Source: Nocardia flavorosea NBRC 108225 (lineage in GTDB: Bacteria > Actinomycetota > Actinomycetes > Mycobacteriales > Mycobacteriaceae). From it: a DNA stretch of 64,000 bases. The notes under the pieces were generated by a model. That model did no database searches. It was given only the letters and a program-made list of their open reading frames with translations, and was not told the origin of the DNA. Where the stretch lies: assembly GCF_001613385.1 (NCBI RefSeq), contig NZ_BDCG01000015.1:1-64000 (forward strand), read 5' to 3'. Below, in pieces: positions 9,601 through 18,112 of the stretch; position 1 is the first letter of the stretch, and each line of letters opens with the position of its first letter. The position numbers were made by a program, and so were the translations under genes.

Positions 9601-9783
9601 CGCGCCATAGCTCTCGCGCTGGAAGGACTCGCCGGAGCCGCCGCCCTCGCGCGGGATGTCGAACAGGCGAGAACCTTGCTCGCGGACGCCACTGCGGCAC
9701 GCGACACCGCGGGAGCGCCACTGCCGGAACGGGAACGCGCCGATGTGGACCGCATCGCGGCGGCCATTCACGCGGCCGAGTGA
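6667..9783 (+). CDS. AfsR/SARP-family transcriptional regulator, BTAD-NB-ARC-TPR
   Basis: A 1038-residue multidomain regulator. Residues 1-90 form an OmpR-like winged helix (MRFGVLGPLTVW opening typical of SARPs), 95-240 the bacterial transcriptional activation domain, and from about 260 an NB-ARC ATPase with Walker A GPGGVGKT near residue 288 and VLLVLDNCEHL as Walker B. The C-terminal third is rich in TPR-like helices. Such proteins activate neighbouring gene clusters in response to ATP or ligand binding. It is divergent from the five-gene modification/export operon, its most likely target. Start at ATG 6667 rather than further upstream because the protein family begins MRF/MxFGVLG. Confidence 0.92.
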   Translation: MRFGVLGPLTVWTDQGEQVEIPAGQVRTVLAVLLAHRGRSVSTDRLIEILWPRRVPRDAAAALQVKVSQLRSALAAAEPDARALVVSGPAGYSLDVPAGAVDAGRFEDMLADVAPNPRQRVDTLTTALELWRGPAFGEVTDAEFAEIEIARLDELRLSAVESRAEALLVLGEYAALASELAPLVTEHPLRERLRAARLWALYRAGRQGEALAEFTDLRARLRTELGVDPGPEIVAVHRAILAQDPLLAPRSATSTNLPGQLTELIGRAEAVRDVRTLVGAHRLVTLVGPGGVGKTRLALEVAHSLLPGWPDGAWFVELAGIDDTAAARASVGHTVHAVLGIRDDVRSPAGPVDQLISALRGKRVLLVLDNCEHLVTVIAELTERLLRSVAELRVLATSREALGVAGEAVYPVAALELPYSPADIGPDSLPRFSAIRLFTARAADAAPGFTLDAENAAAVATICRRLDGIPLALELAAARVRALGVRELAARMDDRFDLLVAGHRGGPSRQQTLRAVIDWSWEQLAEPEQVVLRRLSVHADGFGLAAAERLCGIGELPRGRVLGLLARLVDRSLVTTTDTDDGPRYRLLESVALYCSERLSEAGEADLVHELRNEYYASLAEQARDALRGAEQWRWLTVLDVEYANLRAAVEDSARRGGGVVALRLVESIAWYWFLRGRIGEGIRLLDAALDTSREAAPVLWARTNGWRSALMLLGGGDANRSGLVPAGLAGFEKVDDPAGRAFAEWLLAEVLLGGGDQAASDTLAQRALAGFRTVGDHWGVAAGLSSAAHHAMLRGDLPAMARDATESARMFTSLGDRWGQLRATELLARHAEIIGDYSEAARLRRDGLCQAEELGLWPQVADMLSGLGRLALLAGDLDQARRLHERALELSVRQGHELGRVFAEVGLGIGARREGRLDDAERHTRASLDWNREVGYAPGVAHSLAELGFIAELRGDPEQARALHEEGIAVARHTGDPRAIALALEGLAGAAALARDVEQARTLLADATAARDTAGAPLPERERADVDRIAAAIHAAE

Positions 9784-9844
9784 TCCGGAGTTCAGCCGAG
9801 TTCGCGACTGAAAGCGCACGACGTTGGTTGGGGAAGCTCTCATC

Positions 9845-10511
9845 TGCGATAAGCGCGCGGTGAGCCGGATACGGTTCGTCACCGATCCTCCGTACTCGTC
9901 GGTGCGCTGATTGGTGTAGTCGGTGAGAAACTGGTCGAGCAGATAACCGTTCGCGCCATGGATTTCGACACCGTCGAAGCCGGCCGCTCGCGCGTTCTCG
10001 GCGGCGGTGACGAAACCGCCGACTACGTCGTCGATATCGCTTGCCGACATCTCTCGGGGCACACCCACGCGCCACCCGCTCCACCGTAATCGACCATCAT
10101 CTGTCCGCGTGGCCGAACTGCCGATGGGCCTATGGGCTGGAAACCGCGGGAGTTGCCCTGCGAGATCGCGCCCGCATGCATCAGCTGGGCCGTTATCGCG
10201 GCTCCGCCGGAGTGGACGGCCTCGACCACAGCCTGCCAACCCTCGACATGCTGGTCGGTCACCAGGCCCGGCTGATTGAAGTAGCCCTGGCTGTGAGTGG
10301 TATCGGTGTAGATGCCCTCGGTGGTGATCAAACCGAAACCGCCCGAAGCGGATTCACGGTAGTGATCGACCATCTGCGCGGTCGGCCTGCCATCGGGTGT
10401 CGCGGATACGCGGGTCATCGGAGCGACCGCCAGGCGATTGCGTAGCGGTAGCGCCGCGAGGTGAAACGGCTCCGGGGCCGGGTGGGTCAGATCGCGTCCT
10501 GTGGTTGTCAA
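9845..10511 (-). pseudogene. Old yellow enzyme (NADH:flavin oxidoreductase), frameshifted and truncated
   Basis: The first 145 or so codons from a TTG at 10511 read as an old yellow enzyme N-terminus (PLRNRLAVAPMTRVSA, then AQLMHAGAISQGNSRG). Near 10075-10085 the frame shifts; the homology continues in another frame with VPREMSASDIDDVVGGF and FDGVEIHGANGYLLDQFL, including the conserved HxxN-type FMN/substrate loop, up to DEYGGSVTNRIRLT. It then stops: the last third of the roughly 360-residue family is absent. Frameshift plus 3' loss argues for true decay rather than a sequencing error. Confidence 0.85.
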
Positions 10512-10644
10512 CGGGTCAACTCCTCGTCTGGTGGGGCCGCGTGCACGGCGCCCTGCCGAGCACGCGACGACGAGCTTTCCCGGCCGTGTCGACAGGCACC
10601 AGTGCCCGGCGTACCACTGTTCCGAGAGCCTGGGTCCGGCAGAC

Positions 10645-11493
10645 CTAGCTTTGCCGGTCGCGCTCGATGAGCGTGCGCAACGCCTGCTCGGTGCGACTAC
10701 CGGGCTTGGCGGTGTAGGTCACCAGAGCGCGGACCCCCGGATCGGCTATCGGCGAGAAGAACTCATAGTCGAGCTCGATCCGGCCCAGCTCGGGATGCTC
10801 GATGTAATAGGTGCCGAACGCCACATCGTTGACATCATGGCTGGTCCAGAGCTCGTCGAACTGTGTGCTGGCCGCACGCATTCGTGTGATCAGCGCGGTG
10901 AGGGTGATATCACCGGGCCGGTGGCCGATCCGCAAGCGCAGATCGGTGGCCACCTGGCGAGCCAGGGCGGGGTACTCGTCGGCGAACAGCGCGCGGATGC
11001 GGGGATCCAGGAAGACCAGTTGCGTCCAGTTGCGCCGCTCGCCCGGTAACTCGGCGAAATCGATCCCGAAGACCAATTCCGCCGCCCGATTCCAGCCCAG
11101 CAGATTGGTGTGATGGCCGATGATGTAGGCGGGCACGAACTCGAGTGCGGCCAAGAGTACGCGCAGGGCCGGGCGCAAGGTCGGCGAATTCGGCTCGACG
11201 AGGTCGGCCGGCGACGGTGGGCGTGCCAGGTTGTGCAGGTGAATGCGCTCATCGGGGCTCAGTTGCAGGGCGGTTGCGACAGCGTCGAGGATCTCAGTGG
11301 AGACGTTCTCCAGCCGTCCCTGCTCCAAACGGGCGTAGTAGTCGGCGCTTATACCGGCGATTTGTGCGAGTTCTTCGCGACGCAGGCCAGGCACGCGCCG
11401 CCGGGTGCCGAAGTAGGGGAGATCGACGTCTTCCGGCCGTAGCCGCCCACGGCGCGAGGACAGAAAACTGCCGATTTGCTCAACATCGCCCAC
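10645..11493 (-). CDS. XRE-family regulator of the MmyB-like type
   Basis: A 282-residue regulator. Residues 10-75 form a Cro/CI helix-turn-helix (RREELAQIAGISADYYARLEQGR); the rest is the MmyB ligand-binding PAS-like domain with the recurring NLLGWNRAAELVFGIDF and NWTQLVFLDPRIRALF phrases. Members usually repress a neighbouring or divergent oxidoreductase gene. Here the old yellow enzyme pseudogene lies just downstream and ridA is divergent. A perfect 7-bp inverted repeat at 11512-11526, 18 bases upstream of the start, is a candidate operator. Confidence 0.9.
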   Translation of the reverse strand: MGDVEQIGSFLSSRRGRLRPEDVDLPYFGTRRRVPGLRREELAQIAGISADYYARLEQGRLENVSTEILDAVATALQLSPDERIHLHNLARPPSPADLVEPNSPTLRPALRVLLAALEFVPAYIIGHHTNLLGWNRAAELVFGIDFAELPGERRNWTQLVFLDPRIRALFADEYPALARQVATDLRLRIGHRPGDITLTALITRMRAASTQFDELWTSHDVNDVAFGTYYIEHPELGRIELDYEFFSPIADPGVRALVTYTAKPGSRTEQALRTLIERDRQS

Positions 11494-11511
11494 AAAGGAC
11501 GATCATAAGGT

Positions 11512-11526
11512 GGGTCCGTCGGACCC
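11512..11526. promoter_or_regulatory. Inverted repeat, candidate operator
   Basis: GGGTCCG-T-CGGACCC is a perfect 7-bp inverted repeat with a one-base spacer in the 133-bp gap between the XRE regulator and ridA. A dimeric helix-turn-helix regulator encoded next door would be the natural ligand. Confidence 0.5.
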
Positions 11527-11626
11527 AGGTTGACCAGTCCTTGGTGCATCAGGAGCTGGCTGTCCGAGCCGACGCTGGTCAAGCTCAGTGCTGACACTGC
11601 GTACCGACCAGCGGAAGGACTGCCCG

Positions 11627-12025
11627 ATGGCCGCCCGAATCCACAAGATCGCCACCGACCCCGATTGGTATCACCCCTATCGCATCTCCCAGGCCGTCGT
11701 GGCCAACGGAATGATCTATGTATCGGGCCAGGCCGGTTTCACCGAGGACGGCACGACAGTGCCAGGAGGCTTCCGTGCACAAGGGCGCCAGGCCTTCCGC
11801 AATGTCGAGACCGTTCTGGCCGCGGCGGGCGCGACGCTGGCCGATGTGGTGAAGGTCGGCATTTTCGTGCGCGACATGGCCACCAATCTCCCTGATGTCC
11901 TCGAACTGCGCGCCGAGTTTCTTGCCGAGCCCTATCCGGCGGATACCCTCTTGGAGGTGTCTGCGCTGGCCCAGCCGGAATGGCAGATCGAAATCGAAGC
12001 GATCGCCCTCTGCCCGGTTGAATAA
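11627..12025 (+). CDS. RidA family protein
   Basis: A 132-residue member of the RidA/YjgF/UK114 family, which hydrolyses reactive enamine/imine intermediates from PLP enzymes. Visible hallmarks are YVSGQAGFTEDG (about residues 26-37), the central ATLADVVKVGIFVRDM and the C-terminal EIEAIALCPVE. The usual catalytic Arg of the RidA archetype (R-V/T-T/C-x) is not clear at the C-terminal position, so it may belong to the Rid2-7 subgroups. Start ATG 11627 follows a GGAAGG site. It is divergent from the XRE regulator. Confidence 0.87.
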   Translation: MAARIHKIATDPDWYHPYRISQAVVANGMIYVSGQAGFTEDGTTVPGGFRAQGRQAFRNVETVLAAAGATLADVVKVGIFVRDMATNLPDVLELRAEFLAEPYPADTLLEVSALAQPEWQIEIEAIALCPVE

Positions 12026-12060
12026 TGTTCCATGCTGCGTGCGTTGATAGGAGGATGTGA

Positions 12061-13070
12061 GACCCCGAATTCTTCGCCGCGGCGACCGCGGCGAGCTCGG
12101 TCCTGGTGTCGGTCTCCGGCCATATCCTGTCGACGGCGACGTTCGATATCGCGTTCGCCGCCCTCGTGTTCTTCGTCGCGCGTGTGGTGCGTACCGGTGA
12201 TCGGCGCTTGTGGGCGGTCGCCGGGATCGCGCTCGGGCTCGGTCTGCTCAACCGGGTGTTCATCGCCGTGTACGCCGCATGATTGTGCTCGGCATTGTTG
12301 TCGCGATGGGTCCGCGGAAGGTACTACGCGGCCCGTGGGTGCCGGTCGGGGTGGTGTTGGCGGCGGTGAGTTTCGGTGTCGCGTTCCTCGCACTGCTGGG
12401 ACTACTTCTGGTCACCAGCGGTCAGCTGCACTATCTTGTCGACGCCTACCCGCCATTGCTGGCCGCGGCCGGTGTCGCTGCCTCGCAGTGGATGGCCGCC
12501 GGCGCTCGACAACTACGCACACTGGCAGTGGGCCTGCTGGTTGCCGTGTCGGCCGCGAACGCAGCGGTGTTCTCGCTGCCGATACGGCCGGTATCGGCGC
12601 TCGCGGACACCCTCTGGTCGGTGTGAACGGGGAAATCGGTGAAAAGATCGGTTGGCCGGAGATGGGTCGCACAGTCGCCGAGGTCGTTGACCGACTACCG
12701 ATAGACGTGCGCGCCGAAACTGTTGTGGTGGCGGATAATTACGGTCAGGCCGGGGCGATCGCGCAGTTAAGTCCCGACTTCTCCGCCCAGGACATGCGAT
12801 TTCTGCCTGTCTACAGTGGGCATCAGGCGTATGGCTGGTGAGGGCCTCCGCCCGAGCGCTACACAACGGCCGTCGTCATGGGTACCGATGCATCCAGCGA
12901 TAGTCCCGGCGTGGACCGAGCAGGCATGCGGCCGGCTTACCGAGGTCGCCGTCGTGCACAACGATTACGGCATCGAGAATCAGGAGAACGGCACCCGGGT
13001 GTTCCTCCGCCAGGATTTGACGACGTCGTGGGCGCAGCTATGGCCCTCGATTGGTCGCATCGGGCCGGCC
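12061..13070 (+). pseudogene. ArnT-like membrane glycosyltransferase, heavily decayed
   Basis: Pieces of one membrane glycosyltransferase (dolichyl-phosphate-mannose mannosyltransferase/ArnT-like, GT39/83 type) appear in order but in different frames. They are SGHILSTATFDIAFAALVFF (12061-12282, then stop), MGPRKVLRGPWVPVGVV and a hydrophobic stretch ending at 12626, then GWPEMGRTVAEVVDRLP with VVVADNYGQAGAI to a stop near 12840. The last is EQACGRLTEVAVVHNDYGIE with TTSWAQLWPSI near 12920-13070. The middle third is deleted and there are at least three frame breaks. No functional product is possible. Confidence 0.8.
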
Positions 13071-13084
13071 GATATTCCAGAATC

Positions 13085-13455
13085 CCGGCCCGGGTAATGG
13101 GATAGCCCGATGTTCGACCGTGATCTCGCCCGGTCGAACTCGCGGACGGTCGATTCTGTTGTCGGCCCGGTTTCGGCCCGGGGTGCGTCGAGTGCAATCG
13201 AGACGTGATGGGTGCCGGGGGCGAGTTGTATCCACATCCGTTTCCAGAGTTCCGCGGCGATACCCGAGCAGGGGCAGCACCGCGACGCCGGCCAGTATCG
13301 TCCGCACCACCGCGGTGACCCGGCGGTCCGCGGCAGTGGACTTCGCCGGCGGGGAGGTGCCGAACCACACACCCTCGTCTGAGTCCGCGTCCGGGTCCCG
13401 GAACCGGTGCGCTCCGGCGCCGAGAACGCTGGAGTAGTAGAGGGTGACGTGACGG
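13085..13455 (-). pseudogene. Probable broken small membrane protein gene
   Basis: One minus-strand frame reads a plausible N-terminus (TLYYSSVLGAGAHRFRDPD) and a hydrophobic segment (VVRTILAGVAVLPLLGY). A second frame continues from about 13265 with ELWKRMWIQLAPGTHHVSI before losing sense. Reading both as one gene needs a frameshift near 13260. I cannot name the family. It lies between two clear pseudogenes, which supports decay, but a sequencing error in a real small gene is possible. Confidence 0.4.
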
Positions 13456-13781
13456 TCTCGTCTTCTACGAGGTGGATCCGTGAGTGCGGATTCGCATCTC
13501 ACCGTCGTCGGCGCACATTGTTGACGTCGGTCAACAGGCCGGTCGGCGAGCAGGCTCGCCGAGGCCGGCTTCGGATTCGGACTCAACCGGCACGATCCGG
13601 CACGTCTCGCCGCAGCCTCCATGGAGGCTGCGGTCGTGTCCGTTTCGTACAAGACCGGCGGCGGTTGTGCCCATATCGTCCGGAACGTGAATACGACCTC
13701 GGTTCTGGTAGGAGCGGGCGGTCCCGCCGCCCGCCTGGATTATGCCGTCCTTCTCTCACCCGGCAGTCCGGACCAGGGTGA
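13456..13781. other. Gap without a confident gene
   Basis: No complete gene is evident. A plus frame from 13525 to 13797 has coding-like third positions (FGFGLNRHDPARLAAASME, then VSVSYKTGGGCAHIVRNV) but lacks a start with a ribosome site and matches nothing I recognise; it may be another remnant. A perfect 24-bp palindrome lies at 13610-13633. Confidence 0.45.
13610..13633. repeat. Perfect 24-bp palindrome
   Basis: Each 12-base arm reads CCGCAGCCTCCA and the two arms meet with no spacer at CCATGG. It could be an operator or just a by-product of decayed DNA; no T-tract follows. Confidence 0.55.
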
Positions 13782-15184
13782 ATGCGTATATCCCCGATAG
13801 CGACCTGGCTGTGCCCTTCCGACGAGGGCTACCGTAGTGAACTCCACACCGACAACCACTCGGTCGTCCACCACCCACGGGTGGTGTGTCCGGCCGCATC
13901 GCCGGCCGAGGTGGCAGAGGCCGTGAACTTCGCGAGTGAGCGAGGCATGTCGGTCGCGGTTCAGTCCACCGGGCACGGAATGTCGCGGGCCGCTGACGGT
14001 GTCCTCGTCACCACCGGGCGACTGTCGCGCATCGCGATCGACCCGGTCCGGCGCCGGGCGCGGGTCGGCGCCGGAGTGCGCTGGCGTGAGGTGATCACCG
14101 CGGCGGCCGAGTACGGTCTGGCGCCGTTGAACGGATCGAGTCCACATGTCGGGGTGATGGGGTACGTCCTCGGCGGCGGCGTCGGGATGCTGGGCCGTCA
14201 GTACGGATACGCGGCGGACCACGTGCACTCCATCGAATTGGTCACCGCCGACTCCGTGGTTCGCACGATTTCACCGACCACGGACCTGGAGCTCTTCCAC
14301 GTGGTCCGCGGTGGCAAGGACAATTTCGGGATCGCCACCGAGATCGAGATCGGTCTCTTCCCCGTGACCGATTTCTACGGTGGGAGCCTCTACTTTCCGG
14401 CGGGTCGAGCGCGGGAGCTGCTCAACCGGTATATCCGCTGGACCGGCGACCTTCCCAACACCCTCGCCACATCGATCTTCCTGCTCGGATCATCCCGATA
14501 TCCGCCCGGAGCTACATCGCACAGCTGCGCATCGCCTATTTCGGCGCGCCCGAACGGGCCGAATCTCTGCTCGCGCCGATTCGAGCGGTCGGGCCGCCGG
14601 TGCTCGACACGGTGCGGCCGATGCGTTACACCGAGATCGGCATGGTCCATCACGAACCGGTCGGGCGGTACACGGTGCACGAATCCGGTTTCTACAGCGG
14701 ACCTCTCGACGAAGCCGATGTCGACAGTATTCTGTCGATCGCGGGGCCGGGCGCCGCCGAACCACTGAGTTTCGAACTACGCCACCACGGCGGCGCGTAC
14801 CGGAAACCGCCGGAAGTGCCGAATGTCGTGGGCGGACGCGACGCCGAATTCACGGTCTACCTCGGCTCGGCCATCGACCCCCGCCACGATGCCGACCGGG
14901 CCCTGCACGCTTCGGCCCGGGACCGAGTCCGCCGCCTCGACAGGGGCAGCATGCTGAATTTCCTCGGTGCTCACACCGACCCGGTCGTGGTGGCGGCCGC
15001 CTTCAGTGCCGCTGACCTGGGTCTGAACGCCTGGATATCGACGAATTGGGAGGATTGTGAGCGATCACAGACCCGGTCGAGATGGTCGGCTGTCCTGGTA
15101 GGGGCACATCCACATCCAGCGGTGCTGACAGCCCGCCTCGGGGCCACTGACACCTTCGCCATCTCTGACCTGCGGCAACGTTAA
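13782..15184 (+). pseudogene. FAD-binding oxidoreductase (berberine-bridge type), frameshifted
   Basis: The first 235 codons are a PCMH/FAD_binding_4 domain: VQSTGHGMSRAADGVLVTT, GVMGYVLGGGVGMLGRQYGY and GGKDNFGIATEIEIG are diagnostic. Near 14485-14500 the frame shifts; the homology resumes in another frame (SYIAQLRIAYFGAPERAESL through HGGAYRKPPEVPNVV to MLNFLGAHTDPVVVAAAFSA). The normal C-terminal phrase ending in an FRFNHNI-like motif is replaced by unrelated sequence after about residue 440. Start at 13782 is tentative. Such enzymes oxidise alcohols or amines with a covalently bound FAD; this copy is probably dead. Confidence 0.75.
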
Positions 15185-15209
15185 CCGCGGACATGTGTGC
15201 TCGCAATTG

Positions 15210-15330
15210 TGACCTGATTGGAACCGTTCCAGGTGTCCAATTCGGTGCCCTCGGCGGGGCACGTCAAAGATGGGAACGTGCGCGACCTGCGGTTATCGGG
15301 TGGTCAGTTGGTGATCGAAGCCGAACACCA
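15210..15330 (+). repeat. Att-like dispersed repeat, diverged copy
   Basis: A small hairpin (ACCTG...GGAAC/GTTCC...AGGT) is followed by GTGCCCTCGGCGGGGCAC, a near-perfect stem, then TCAAAGATGGGAACGTG and a TGGTCA...GGTGAT block. The order matches copies at 2079, 24015 and 38152, with many substitutions. The rest of 15185-15467 shows no gene. Confidence 0.5.
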
Positions 15331-15467
15331 ACTGTAGGCCGGACCCGTCGGTGATCATGAAGGCACATCGAACTGCTGATGGCAGATTACTGATTGTTCT
15401 TCGTGGGTTCCTACCTCGGCCGGTATATGCAAGTTCATGCCCGTCGAGGGATCGGCGTGCACGCCCT

Positions 15468-16922
15468 TCACTCGATGCGGACGAAATCGCCGGGTTTGTA
15501 GCGGCGGTCGAAGAACTCCGGTTGTGGTCCGTACCAGCGCAGTAGTCCGAACCAGCCGCGTCCGGGGACGGTTTTCAGCCAGTTCGTTGCTTCTCGGGGT
15601 CGTTGCGGGCCTACGTGGATGGTGTAGGTGCCGTCGTCGTTGCCGGTGATCGGATCCATGGAGTTCAGCGACGGGTAGGTTTGCCCGTCCGCGTCCACTC
15701 CGGAGGCTGTTTCGGCGTCGTAGATGGTCAGCGACCAGAGGATGCTCGCCGGTGGGCCTGCCGGGAGGTCGATCCGATAGGTGTTCTCCCCGCGGAGATA
15801 CCGGCCGTCGCTGTCTTTGTAGGCGTTGCAGTACTTGGCGCCTTTACCCGGGGTAACGCTCATCATCCCGGTCGAGATCGAGAAATGGTTTATGAACATG
15901 TGCGCTTTCGCGTCGACATCGGTGTGGCCGGTATCGCGGTCGCGGAAGGTCTCGTCGAGCAGGGTGCGGTAGAAGTCGTCGGTTCTGGTGCGGGCGTGGG
16001 CTATCCAGTGGCGGTCAGCCCACCACAGCGCATCCTCGCCTCGGTCGAAGTCGGCCGCGATTCGTTTCGCCATGCGCCACGCCGTCTTCGCCGCGAGGTC
16101 GAGAAGCTCCCGTTGCCGTCCGGTGGGTGCGAATGTGCGACCCCGGCGAATACCGAGTGCGGCGAGCACACCGTGCATGTAGGGGTCGATCCGGTCGTCG
16201 CGCTCGCTCTGGATCATCCGGTCGAGCATCTCGAAGTAGGAGAAGTCGTGGGCGAATATCGCGTCGGCGCACACATCCGAGGCATGCGCATGCACCATCG
16301 GCTCGGCCGGGCCGTGCAACGGCCGCAGTGTGATCCCCTCGATACTGGCCACGCCGGGAGCGAGGTCGTCGACCGAACGGAAGAAACCACGTAACAGCAG
16401 GTAGATTCCGTTGGTCGGACTCGTGAAGACGTAGTAGCCGCTTTGATCGACACCCGGGTCGTCGCCCTCGCGAACGATCAGATATTTTCCGCCCTTGCCC
16501 TGATCGGGACCCGGTATGCCGATATCGGCGAGATACTGCACCTCCTCGATGCGCGGGCCGGGTAGGGGCCGATGCCATGCGTCGTCCACCAGGCCCTGCA
16601 CGCGCTCCGGCGCCTCGATCACCAGCGGCCCCGTCTCCGACAGATCGACGAAGCACAGTCCGTAGATCACATCGGAGTTCGGGGTCGTGATTGCGGTATT
16701 GGGTTTGAGCCGTTTCTCGTAGACGGCCATCACGTTGTAGCCGTGCCCGAAATCGTGCCCGATGCTCTCCCGCATGGCGAAAAGGTTCACCGCGGGCAGA
16801 GCCCACAGATAAACCTGAACCGCTCGCTGGAAGAACAGCTCGGCGGCCAAGGCTTCCGCCGCATCGGAGGTGGGATATCCGCCTTCCATCGGCAGCTCCG
16901 CCAACGCCCGGTACCTGTCCAT
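15468..16922 (-). CDS. DUF1254/DUF1214 domain protein
   Basis: A 484-residue protein with DUF1254 in the first half (QRAVQVYLWALPAVNLFAMR, then TTPNSDVIYGLCFVDLSETG) and DUF1214 in the second (ILWSLTIYDAETASGVD and WLKTVPGRGWFGLLRWYGPQ at the end). The family is widespread in bacteria and often exported, but its biochemical role is not established. The start at Met16922 (MDRYRALAEL) fits relatives; the frame is open further upstream to 17042, and no strong ribosome site decides it. A fragment of a second family member lies at 17348-17446. Confidence 0.85.
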   Translation of the reverse strand: MDRYRALAELPMEGGYPTSDAAEALAAELFFQRAVQVYLWALPAVNLFAMRESIGHDFGHGYNVMAVYEKRLKPNTAITTPNSDVIYGLCFVDLSETGPLVIEAPERVQGLVDDAWHRPLPGPRIEEVQYLADIGIPGPDQGKGGKYLIVREGDDPGVDQSGYYVFTSPTNGIYLLLRGFFRSVDDLAPGVASIEGITLRPLHGPAEPMVHAHASDVCADAIFAHDFSYFEMLDRMIQSERDDRIDPYMHGVLAALGIRRGRTFAPTGRQRELLDLAAKTAWRMAKRIAADFDRGEDALWWADRHWIAHARTRTDDFYRTLLDETFRDRDTGHTDVDAKAHMFINHFSISTGMMSVTPGKGAKYCNAYKDSDGRYLRGENTYRIDLPAGPPASILWSLTIYDAETASGVDADGQTYPSLNSMDPITGNDDGTYTIHVGPQRPREATNWLKTVPGRGWFGLLRWYGPQPEFFDRRYKPGDFVRIE

Positions 16923-17347
16923 GAAGTCCACCAGCACACCTCCGACGATCGATCGCCAATACGGTTCGTATGCACTCCAGAAGACATCGTGCCCGCATTT
17001 CCGGCCGCCGCGGATCCGGCGCGCCCGAACGGAGCGGCCCATATGTGGAGCGCGGGCGGCGGCCCATACAACTCGGCGACAAGAGCGACGGGCAGCATTG
17101 GTGTGCTGGCACTAGCCGGTGCACACTGTTGCCCCTACCGTCCTCCCGCGGTGGCGCGGGATGCTCATGCCGGGGAATCGATATCGCGCCCGCCGCGGGC
17201 CTGGGACTGCTCGCGGTGATGCGCAAACTGGGCGACCGTCGTCAGGCCCGCAGCTGACCGGCCGGGAGCACCGAGCGGCCGAGCCATCGACAGGCGGTCA
17301 GGGCCAGCTCCAGGTTCAGCCGGTCCACGTCCAGCGATATCCCGCGG

Positions 17348-17446
17348 GCCTCGACGGCGTTCTGGCTGGTGCTCCGCACCTACGGACCCAGTGGCCCGAT
17401 CCTGGACCGGAGCTGGCAGCCACCGACAGTCCAGAAACAGGGCTGA
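17348..17446 (+). pseudogene. C-terminal fragment of a second DUF1254/DUF1214 gene
   Basis: Thirty-two in-frame codons ending at a stop read STAFWLVLRTYGPSGPILDR and then SWQPPTVQ, the conserved C-terminus of DUF1214 proteins. No matching upstream portion is present in this frame. It lies on the opposite strand from the intact relative at 15468. The rest of 16923-17536 has only weak open frames. Confidence 0.65.
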
Positions 17447-17536
17447 CCGCGCCGCATCGGCTCGCGCAACCGGGCCGGCCCACGCGACCTGCCGGGTTAC
17501 GATGTCCAGCGGACGTGCTCTGTTACAGTCCCGCGC

Positions 17537-18112
17537 ATGAAATCCACCTCGAGCAGTCTTTTTCGGCGTGCGCTGGGAGTGGCGGTGCTTCTTGTTGCAC
17601 CCATCGTGGCGGCACCGGCCGGACACGCGGAAGTGGTCTACCTGCCACCGCACGAGAAAGCGTTTCATACCGACGGCGGCCCCACTCTCGTCGTGGGTCA
17701 CCGCGATGAGCAGATCGACAAGGTCCCGCCGCTCAACGCTTCGGGCACCGTGCGCGAGCTGTTCGTGTCCGGTGTCGCCTACAGCTCGGTCGATTCGGGC
17801 GGCGGTGAACTTGAGGTCGGCTATCACGTCGGGTGCGCGGTCGAACTGACCGGATCGTCCGGGCGGGGGTCGGTGACGAGCGGTCCGGGTGGTTTCTCGG
17901 TCGGAGTGGTACCAGGGCAGGTCGCGGACGTCGAGCTGATCAAGAAAAAGATCGAATCCGGCGTTCCCGGGCAGGTTGTCTACCACGACGTTCATCTGGT
18001 GATCAATGGATGTATCGGTCCGGCCGTGATCCGCCAGTACACACAGATCCAGGCGAAATCGAACGATATCGACGAATACGGTGTCGTATACGGGGACCCG
18101 CTGTGGATCTGA
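17537..18112 (+). CDS. MspA family porin-like protein
   Basis: A 191-residue exported protein. Signal peptide ends near AGHA (residue 31). The mature part shows MspA-type features: alternating beta-rich segments, VSGVAYSSVDSGGGELEVGY, and the C-terminal VINGCIGPAVIRQYTQIQAK. MspA-like proteins form octameric goblets that let small hydrophilic solutes cross the mycolate outer membrane. A TTACAG box about 8 bases before the ATG, with no ribosome site, suggests a leaderless transcript. Its stop abuts the stop of the convergent GT2 gene. Confidence 0.85.
   Translation: MKSTSSSLFRRALGVAVLLVAPIVAAPAGHAEVVYLPPHEKAFHTDGGPTLVVGHRDEQIDKVPPLNASGTVRELFVSGVAYSSVDSGGGELEVGYHVGCAVELTGSSGRGSVTSGPGGFSVGVVPGQVADVELIKKKIESGVPGQVVYHDVHLVINGCIGPAVIRQYTQIQAKSNDIDEYGVVYGDPLWI

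Noticed and set aside
12032..12841. 269-codon open frame in the ArnT-like region
   Set aside because: Its translation makes no sense as a membrane protein; the true homology is split among the other two frames, which supports a pseudogene.
15351..15545. 64-codon plus frame starting with MIMKAHRTADGRLLIVL
   Set aside because: It runs into the antiparallel end of the DUF1254 gene and lacks a ribosome site; probably chance.
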